64,000 nucleotides of DNA from Panax quinquefolius (taxonomy: Eukaryota > Streptophyta > Magnoliopsida > Apiales > Araliaceae): positions 2,259,501-2,323,500 of the forward strand of contig CM035164.1 of NCBI GenBank assembly GCA_020205615.1. Reading direction: 5' to 3'. The translations under genes were made by a program, and so were the position numbers. Shown here one piece after another: positions 55,986-64,000 of this stretch (position 1 is its first letter; every line of letters begins with the position of its first letter). The notes under the pieces were generated by a model. It made no database searches, was not told where the DNA came from, and was given only the letters and a program-made list of their open reading frames with translations.

Positions 55986-58900
55986 ATCTCCCCTTCATAT
56001 GAAATTTCGCCCTCAAAATTAGGGTATGTACCTGGTATGTCGAAGAGGTAAGGATACCTTGATTTCATTTCAGATTCTAACTCCCAAGTCATTTCCTCAA
56101 CATCGTGGCTTCTCCACAAAACTTTGACTTGAGGTATAACCTTGGTGCGTAGAATATGTTCCTTCTTATCCAAGATTTGAACATGAACCTCTTCATACGT
56201 CAAATCTTCTGCTATTTCGTCCGGTTCTAACTCAATAATGTGGTTCGGGTCTTTCACATATTTACGTAGCATGGATATGTAAAAAACGTTATGAACACGA
56301 GACATACTTGGCGCAGAAAGCGAGTCTATATAGGCCACGCTCCTACTCGACCAAGGATTAAAATGGACCGATGAATCGAGGATTGAGCTTTCCTCTCTTT
56401 CCAAATCTCGTAACTCCTTTCTATGGAGCAACACGTATAACACATGATCTCCTATATCAATTCCACATCCTTTCGATGAAGATAGGCATAACTCTTTTGT
56501 CGATCTTGTGAGGTTTTTATACATTCACGGGATCGTTTGAATCTTTTCTCAGTAGTCATACGTACCAACTCCCGGTCCCAACAACGCTTGCTTCTCCCAC
56601 CTCATCCCAACATACCGGAGAACGACACTTTCTTCCATACAACGCTTGAATGGAGCCATGCCAATACTTGTTTGATAACCGTTGTTGTAGGAGGAAAACT
56701 CCACCAATGGTAAAAACTTGTCCCAACTTCCTTGAAATCAAGGATACGAGTCTTAATAGATCTACAAGAGTTTGAATATTCCTCTCCGATCGTCCGTCCG
56801 GCCGAGGATGATATGCCGAAACTAAATCGTAATCATGCCCATAGCTTTCGCAAACTAACCCAAAATCATGAAGTGAATCTTGGGTCTCGATCGAAACTAT
56901 GGATACTTGGCATACCATGTAGTCTTACAATCTCGCTTATGTACATACGAGCAAGACGCTTCAAGTGTATAAGTTTCTCGTATGTCAGAAGAAATGAGCG
57001 AGACTTGGTCAATCTATCAACAATGACCCAAATCGCATCTATACCTTGAGAAACCTTAGGAAGGCCAGAACAAAATCCATGGTAATGTGCTCCCACTTCC
57101 ATTCTGGAATTTCAAGTGGTTGCAATGGACCTTTTGGTACTTGATGCTCCGCCGACTCGCTGACAAGTTAGACACCTTGAGATAAACAAATATCTCTCTT
57201 CTTCATTTCCCCACCAAAATGTATGTCGAAGATTATGATACATTTTGGTACTCCCAGGATGGATTGCAAACGGTGTGTTGTGCGCCTCCATCCTGATTTT
57301 ATACTTTAAATCAGGGTCATTAGGAACACAAAGTCTGAATTTTACTCGAAGTATTCCTTCTTCATCGATTCTTGCTTCCGGCATAGCACCTTCTTGCACT
57401 TTTTTCCTCATACACATCATCTCCAGGTCTGTAGCTTGAGCAGCTTTAACTTTATCAATTAAAGTCGGTTCTACTCGTATATTCGCCATCATCACATGGG
57501 TCCCTGGAGTCCTTAACTCTATCTCCATCCTTTGTAAGTCACACAAAATGGGCCTTTGTGTTGACAATATCGTACTCGTACTTGCATATGATCTTCTACT
57601 CAATGTGTCAGCTACCACGTTCACTTTTCCAGGATGGTATTGGATGGTATGATCATAATGTTTCAATAGTTCAAGCCAACGTCGTTGTCGCATGTTGAGT
57701 TCTTTTTGAGTCAAGAAATATTTGAGGCTTTTATGATCCGTAAATATCTCCACCTTCTCCCCATACAAGTAATGCCTCCAAATTTTAAGTGCGAAGACAA
57801 CAGCTGCTAACTCTAGGTCATGAGTATGATAAATCCTCTCATATTCTTTGAGTTGTCGTGAGGCATAGGCTATGACTTTCCCATGTTGCATGAGAACACA
57901 TCCTAACCCTTTGCCCGAAGTATCACTGTAGATGACAAATTCCCCCGAACCAAATGGTATTGTCAGAACAGGTGCTGAAATGAGTCTCCTCTTGAGTTCG
58001 TGAAAACTCTTCTCACATTCCTCGCTCCAACCGAACTTTGTATCTTTTCGAGTCAGCTAAGTTAGTGGAGTAGCGATTCGAGAAAACCCTTCTACGAATC
58101 TCCGATAATAACCAACTAAGCTGAGAAAACTACGTACTTTGGTCACTGATTTAGGTTGCTCCCAGCTTTGAATAGCTTCAATCTTTGCTGGGTCAACAGA
58201 TATTCCATGACTTGATACCACGTGCCCAAGGAATGCTACTTCCTCAAGCCAGAACTCGCATTTCTCTAACTTGGCATAAAGCTTGTATTCACGAAGCTTT
58301 TGGAGTATCAGCCTCAAGTGTTGCTCATGATCTTCACGGCTTTTGGAATAAATAAGGATGTCATCAATAAAGATTTACCACAAAGTGATCCAAATATTCC
58401 TTGAATATTCGGTTCATCATATCCATGAAGGCGGCAGGAGCATTAGTCAATCCAAAAGACATGACTAGAATTCATAATGCCCGCATGAGGTTCCGAAAGC
58501 CGCTTTGGAATGTCATCGCCTCTAATCTTCAATTGGTGATATCCGGAACGAAGATCAATCTTTGAACAGAATTTGGCTCCTTGCAACTGGTCAAACAGGT
58601 CATCAATACGTGGCAATGGGTACCTATTTTTGATGGTGACGTGATTCAACTCCCGGTAATCAATACAAAGTCGCATACTCCCATCTTTCTTTTTCACGAA
58701 TAGAACAGGAGCACCCTAAGGAGAAGTACTAGGATGAATGAAACCGATGTCTAACAATTCCTGCAGTTGGGTCTTTAACTCCTGAAGTTCAATAGGAGCC
58801 ATTCGATATGGGGCTTTGGAAATAGGTTTTGTACCAGGTTCAAGGTCAATAGAAAATTCAATTTCACGCTTTGGGGGTAGGCCAGGAAGTTCTTAAGGGA

Positions 58901-59480
58901 ATACGTCCGAAAATTCATTAACAATAGAAATATCATTCAAAACCAACGTATTTTTGTTTAGATCCGTGACATGAGATAAGAAAGCTTTTCATCCATTTTT
59001 CAATAAACGAATAGCTTTATGGCTTGAGATGACAGTGATTGATTTTAATGGTTTGGTCGCTTGAATTCGCATAATAGGTTGATTAGGAATATGAAAGCTA
59101 ACAACCTTACGAAAACAATCAATTTTTGCATGATGAGTAGTTAACCAATCAATCCCTAGAATTACGTCAAATGCAAGTATTTTTAATGAAATAAGATCGA
59201 CAGGTAATGTGAGGGTACCAATTTGAACCAAACAAGACTTATAAACAGTGGATGTAATGAAGGTTTCTCCCAACGGAGTTTCTACAGATAAGTCAAAGTC
59301 TAATTTCTCCGTAGTCAAATTTAATCGTTGAGCGCAAGTAGGAAAAATAAATGAATGGGTAGAACCGGTATCAAATAAGGTATAGACTTCGCTAGAGTTT
59401 ATGATAAGCTTACCCGTGATGACCTCGTTCGGGTTCCTTACTTTCTGGGAGGTCACAACAAATGCTCTCCATTGCACCAC
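55986..59480 (-). pseudogene. pol: Pol of element G, broken
   Basis: Minus strand. Chromodomain-like tail and integrase C-terminus (55990-56330: VKVLWRSHDVEEMTWELES, SRYPYLFDIPG). Integrase core pieces at 56556-57102, with [16 protein letters not shown] and a damaged DGRSERNIQ. HHCC finger, RNase H and connection form a 259-codon open stretch (57112-57891: [23 protein letters not shown] given as [36 protein letters not shown]). RT: thumb 58057-58317, a frameshift beside the IDD bases (about 58370), and [20 protein letters not shown] at 58640-58697. Protease: 58989-59480 with intact LFDTGSTHSF in a 204-codon stretch. Confidence 0.87.
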
Positions 59481-60643
59481 CGGTTTTGACTTTTCTGGGA
59501 CGGCCTTTAGTGCCTCCATCCTAGTTGAACTTGTCTTCGGTGAATGACAAAATTGGGCTAGGTGACCTTCTCTTCCACAATTATAACACGCTTTGGATGG
59601 CATCGCGCAGTTTGGACTGATATTTCCCTCCCCTCCGCATTTGAAGCATATAATAAGTGGTCATTCTCCTTCCTTAACCACGGTTGCTGGTGCTGACGTC
59701 TTTCCATCATTGTTGAATCTCCTTTTCTTGAAATGTCCATTTTACTGTCTTGGCCATGATTACCACCGAAGTGGTTACCATTTCTGGCATGTTGATTCTC
59801 TCCACGTTTGTTGTCACCGCTTCGATGACTGATACCACTGGTATATTTATGCTGCCGAATGCTTTCTCTTGGTTACGTTGACTCATTACCGTGCTCTAAT
59901 AACTGAGCCCTATTTACAAAATTTGAGTACAAACTCAGTTTATGAGAAATAAGATATTGATGTATCCCCGGTTTCAAACCTCTTAAAAACATTCGCGTCA
60001 TTCGCTCCTCATTATTGACCAAATGGGATGCAAACAGGGATAACTCTGCAAATTTAGCCTCGTATTGCGACATGGTCATATTATTTTGTTCCAATTTGAT
60101 AAACTCCACTTCTTTAATGTGACGAATACTCTCAGAAAAGTACTTGTCGTTGAATAGCTCTTGAACTTCTCCCAAGACATCTTGAGTCGGCCAGTCGGTA
60201 ATGCGTTTCTGATTCCCACCAAGAATTTGTCTCTTCACGTAATACGAAGGTGGCGAAGGGAACTCTTTGCTCCTCGAGCATCCCAAGACATCAAATATCT
60301 TGGTGATCTGCTTTATCCATGCTTCCGCCTTTAAGTGGTTTTGGCTCTCCAATAAACTCGGTGGTCCCACTCCTTGAATCATTTAGCGGTAACAGGTCCG
60401 AGAGTTTCTAGTGTTTTCACCTACATTTTGGACAGGAGCCGCTCACGCCTGATGTTGCATGAATTGCATAAAGCCTCTGAACAATCCATCATTCATCATT
60501 TGGTCAGTGTTGTTGTTTGCATGAGGATTGTCGCCTTCCTGATGCACATTCTCCTGATTATTGATATGTGGAGACTCAACGGTCTCTTGTGCTCCATTGC
60601 TATTCTCAACGTTCTCGGATGTCATTTTCAGATACTGCCACAA
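59481..60643 (-). pseudogene. gag: Gag of element G, broken
   Basis: Minus strand. Starts at ATG 60643 or, by homology, 60625 (M-T-S-E-N-V-E), and the N-terminal piece is open to 60443 (NDGLFRGFMQFMQHQA). The capsid lies in a second frame, 59873-60382, with EVEFIKLEQNNMTMSQY, MTRMFLRGLKPGIHQY and HKLSLYSNFVNRAQ. The basic linker and both knuckles follow; CYNCGREGHLAQFC (about 59560-59600) keeps all four zinc ligands. Frameshifts near 60200-60440 and 59870 break it. Confidence 0.85.
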
Positions 60644-60709
60644 AACGAAGGTTAATTAACATATAACATATTATCCCTATACTTTGACTGACCAATTAAA
60701 TACCAAATA

Positions 60710-63226
60710 TGTGACGCCCCCAAAATTAGGTATACATCACCCATCTTGGGTCGCCAGATACATGGTACAGAATTCAAATACAACTTACTAATACCAATTG
60801 TCGTGTACAATAATACGACAAAACATAAACCGTGAGTTTGAATACAAATATTATCTACTAGAGATTATACAAACTCAAAAGGAGTCCTCATTACAATTAT
60901 TATCACACTATTTCACAGAATAGTGAGGACTACTAATATTATCCTTTGGACCATCACTCCGTTCTCCGACTCGTCCCAGCTATATTCTCATTTCCTGAAG
61001 AGAACAGTGAAGAAATGGTGAGCTCAACTAGCCCAGTAAGAAATATTATGACTAAGATAATGTAGAAAAAAATTATCATTAGCCTCCAACAATGTTAAAC
61101 TGATAAAATACAATAGACATCAAGTTTAACAGCAGCGGAACAAGCAATCCATTAAAAGAGTCAAGTAGATAATAGAATCTACTATCTTTTATGATTTAAA
61201 AAGTTTTTCATCACTTTTATCGCTGAGACTCGGCTCAATAAATAATCCACATCATTAAATCATTCCTGCACTACAGGCCAAGGATATTCTTTAGTATCAC
61301 GACCATGAATTATCCATGCACTACAGGCCAAAGATAATCGTGTTTTCATCAACGGTCCTGATCATGTCATAAAATAATTAATCTTTGCTCCCTTGGCCGA
61401 AGAGAATCCATAGCCATAATCATACCAAAAACGGTCCATCAATGCACTACGGGCCAATGAGGACTTTTAATTTTCACATCATTTGTAACATTACGGTCAT
61501 GATTATACCGAATAATCCCTAAATCATAATCATACCAAGTCCATCTATGCACTACAGCCACGAGATGACTTTCAACATAACATAAACATGAGGATGATGA
61601 CAATGATATAAGAATTCAATTAAACAAGTTCAAGAATTAATTTGTCCAGAACCAATAACATCCAAATTGTCAACACGATGATCTTTGCTTTGTAGAGTAA
61701 AATTCAAGAATGCTCGTAAGAATATTTCCACGAAAAGATATCGGATGAAGCCTTGAAATATCAAGGATATTCCACTAATTTCATGGTGTACAGAAGTCCA
61801 AATTTTAATCAACTAAGTATAATACCGAATGGAATAACAAAAGATATCAACATGCATGCGGTACTTCGCATAGACAGTTATTCCAACAGAATAATAATAA
61901 TCGGAACCAGTCGGTGAGATTCACACCGACGGTGATGTTCCAATGTAATAATAAATGCGAATAATAAATGATGGAACCAGTCCCACAGATAAGATGATGC
62001 ATGTGATATTCCGGCGAAATAATAAAGACGGAATAATAAAAATGGAACCAGTCCCAGATATATAGCCGTGATGTGATATTCCAATGTAATAATAATGATA
62101 GAATAATAGAAGAATGTCACCAAGTATAGGGTAGCTCACAGATACGAGTTATTCCAATGAACAATAAAGAAATGGAATAACGTAAGTTCTCTTCTTGAAT
62201 ACAAAAGAATAATATCCTTACCGTAAAATAATACTTGATATAAGAGTAGTGAAGTAGCGAGAAAACTTTTCTTCTATCTCTATATACTCTCTCTATAGTT
62301 TCTCTCTCTAGAGTTCAAAGTGAATTCATGAAAGAAAATAATGAAGGAATGAACTTCTATTTATAGGAAAATGGAATGCATAAGAATTAATCCATGAACG
62401 GTCCGGATTGATTTACTTTAATCTGACGGTCCATATTTAAAGAAAATCTTTTAAATAAAATATAATATATTCTATTTATATAAAAAGATTTTTACTATGC
62501 AAACACTATGCAAGCACTATCTGAAAACACTATCGCAAGCACTATACTGAACAATATGCATAATAAAATATAATATATTCTATTTATAGAATAACTTTAA
62601 TAAAGTATTCATTTAATATAAAAGATTTTACTATGCAAAAACACTATGCATAATAGAATATAATATATTCTATTTATAGAATAACTTTAATAAAGTATTC
62701 TATTTTATATAAAAGATGTTTCTATTTTATTACGTTAATAATACGAATAAAACAAAACTTCTAAATTAACAATAATTGAATCAAATAATGTGAGATACTA
62801 CGCAAGTTAACTATTGTAGCAATAATTGAACAAAACCGAGTGACTTCTCACATAAATATCAATAATTAATATCGTGTGCTACTATGCAACAACACGTATT
62901 ACATCGTACTTTTACTACCGAAAGTAGTTCAACAAGATCAACCAGAAAAACTTCCGCCGTTATTTTTAATAAAATATTTTTGTCATTTTCTCAATCCGAC
63001 AATAATTCCGTTGTAGGGTCCACTAATGATTGTCTTGTCGCATCTAATATTTCCTGCTTTAAAACGAATATTCCCCAATTCAATCGAATATAATATGACA
63101 ACTTACATACTTTGCAAAATTTATAAATATTACCCACAACTATAACATTATCTCAAATTCACACCATAATATAAAAAATTATTTCGAGAAAATTAATTCT
63201 TTATTCATAAAATCTGGGGTTTCACA
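60710..63226 (-). repeat. 3' LTR of element H (2517 bp)
   Basis: TGTGACGCCCCC ... CTGGGGTTTCACA on +. Contents: U5 with TGCACTACGG units (61265-61560), 60-bp GGAACCAGTC repeats (61860-62120), minus-strand TATA box (62358-62367) and a U3 with duplicated ACACTATGCA/TATAATATATTC segments (62450-62710). Confidence 0.88.
62358..62367 (-). promoter_or_regulatory. TATA box of the element H 3' LTR
   Basis: CTATTTATAG on +, flanked by GAATGAACTT and, on the downstream side, a TCTCTCTAGAG leader. Confidence 0.7.
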
Positions 63227-64000
63227 ATCTCCCCTCCTTATAGAATTTTGCCCTCAAAATTTACGTACGTACCTGGTATGCCGAACAGGTGATGATACCT
63301 TGACTTCATTTCATATTCTAACTCTTGAGGTATAACCCTTGAGTGTTGGATACGATTCTTCTTATCCAAGATTTTAACACGAGATCTCATACGTTAAATC
63401 ATCCGCTATCTCGTCCGATTCTAAATTAATAATGTGGTTCGGGTCATCCACATATTTACGTAACATTGATACGTTAAAAACATTATGAGCACGCGACATA
63501 CTTGGCGGTAAAACGAGTCTATAGGCCACAGTTCCTACTTCATCGAGGATTTCAAATGGGCCAATTAAATCGAGGGTTGAGATTTCCTTTCTTCATCGAT
63601 TCTTGCTTCTAGAATAACGCCCTCTTGAACCTTCTTCTTCACATTCATCACTTCGGTATGTAGCTTGAGCGGCTTTTAACTTTATCGATTAAAGTCGATT
63701 CTACTCATATATTCGTTATCTTCACTTGGGTTCCTAGAGTCGTTAACTCTATCTTCATCATTTGTAAGTCGTACAAAATGGGCCTTTGTGTTAACAACAT
63801 CGCACTCGTAAACGCATACGATCTTCTACTCAACGCGTCAGCTACCACGTTCGCTTTCCCATGATGGTATTGAATGGTACGATCGTAATCTTCAACAGCT
63901 TGAGTCAATGTATTTGGCGCATGTTACGTTCGTTTTAAGTAAAGAAATATTTGAGGGTTTTAGAAATGGGTTTTGTACTGTGGTCAATACAAAATTCGAT
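63227..64000 (-). pseudogene. pol: Pol fragments of element H
   Basis: Minus strand. 63227-63590 is the integrase C-terminal/chromodomain-like region, much decayed and lacking the VKVLWRNH segment (deletion near 63330). At about 63590 it jumps to sequence between RNase H and integrase; 63705-63908 carries the RNase H end (HHGKANVVADALSRRS). At about 63960 it jumps again to the protease-RT linker (GGGTTTTAGAAATGGG region). At least three internal deletions are present within 770 bases. Confidence 0.78.

Larger units (their letters stand above)
54549..60709 (-). mobile_element. Tekay-like Ty3/gypsy element G
   Basis: Minus-strand element with an internally deleted 3' LTR (54549-55985), pol and gag. 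Its LTR end (AAAGTTGGGGTTTTACA) matches element E, so the two are the same subfamily. Its gag leader stops at 60709 against the LTR of element H; its own primer-binding site and 5' LTR are not in the window. Confidence 0.85.
60710..64000 (-). mobile_element. Tekay-like Ty3/gypsy element H (continues past the window)
   Basis: LTR 60710-63226 followed by a purine-tract region and pol C-terminus, so this LTR is H's 3' LTR. H abuts G's gag leader in mid-sequence (CCAAATA, then TGTGACGCCCCC), consistent with insertion of H into G. The predicted target duplication is AAATA (60705-60709). Confidence 0.82.

Noticed and set aside
60710..63226. 5' LTR of element G
   Set aside because: The expected primer-binding site between it and gag is absent, and its other end joins a pol tail and purine tract, so it is H's 3' LTR.
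1..64000. Evidence for an intact host gene, tRNA, rRNA or organelle insertion
   Set aside because: None seen on either strand; only the short host-like 5' segment at 31973-32388 and the NB-ARC fragment are host-derived, and both are fragments.

Overview
The window is plant nuclear heterochromatin, built almost entirely of nested, decayed LTR retrotransposons. No intact host gene, rRNA, tRNA or CRISPR array is visible. The DNA is AT-rich, and most elements belong to one Ty3/gypsy lineage that looks like the Tekay (Del) clade of chromoviruses. The evidence is LTRs of about 2.5-2.7 kb (TGTAAGACCCC...GCGTCACA), a primer-binding site complementary to initiator-Met tRNA, a gag with two CCHC knuckles, a DTG protease, FIDD-type RT, RNase H, HHCC/DDE integrase and a chromodomain-like tail just before the purine tract and 3' LTR. 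These features and the resistance-gene fragment point to an angiosperm, probably a eudicot; I cannot name the species.

Layout. Element A (+) covers 1-7924 with its 5' LTR cut by the window edge. Element B (-) covers 7925-17042; A lies against its 3' LTR. Element C (+) covers 17043-26869; B interrupts its 5' LTR, and that LTR also carries a 1447-bp Mutator-like fold-back element (17282-18728) with a captured NB-ARC resistance-gene fragment. A scrap of another element, D (+), occupies 26870-27557. A C-type LTR in reverse orientation (27558-31972) is split by a 3063-bp solo LTR that looks Ty1/copia (27635-30697).

31973-32388 is different: a host-like promoter, 5' UTR and short first coding segment, fused in frame to a gypsy gag/pol fragment (to about 34011), which is in turn fused inside the RT region to a Ty1/copia RT-RNase H fragment ending in a 208-bp copia LTR (35374-35581).

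Element E (-) spans about 35890-54297. Its 5' LTR is broken twice: by an antisense solo LTR (40789-43396) and by the compound element F (44175-53540, perfect CTTTT target duplication). F is itself broken by a solo LTR (48928-51527, perfect CTTCT duplication). Removing the insertions gives E a continuous LTR of about 2.36 kb, which supports the nesting order. Elements G (-; 54549-60709) and H (-; 60710 to the right edge) close the window.

All gag and pol regions carry stops, frameshifts or domain deletions, so nothing here appears able to move by itself. The most notable items are the NB-ARC capture, the promoter-exon-gag fusion, and F, whose 5' end is an internal pol sequence resembling the LTR terminus and abutting a perfect target duplication. 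All comparisons were made by eye.
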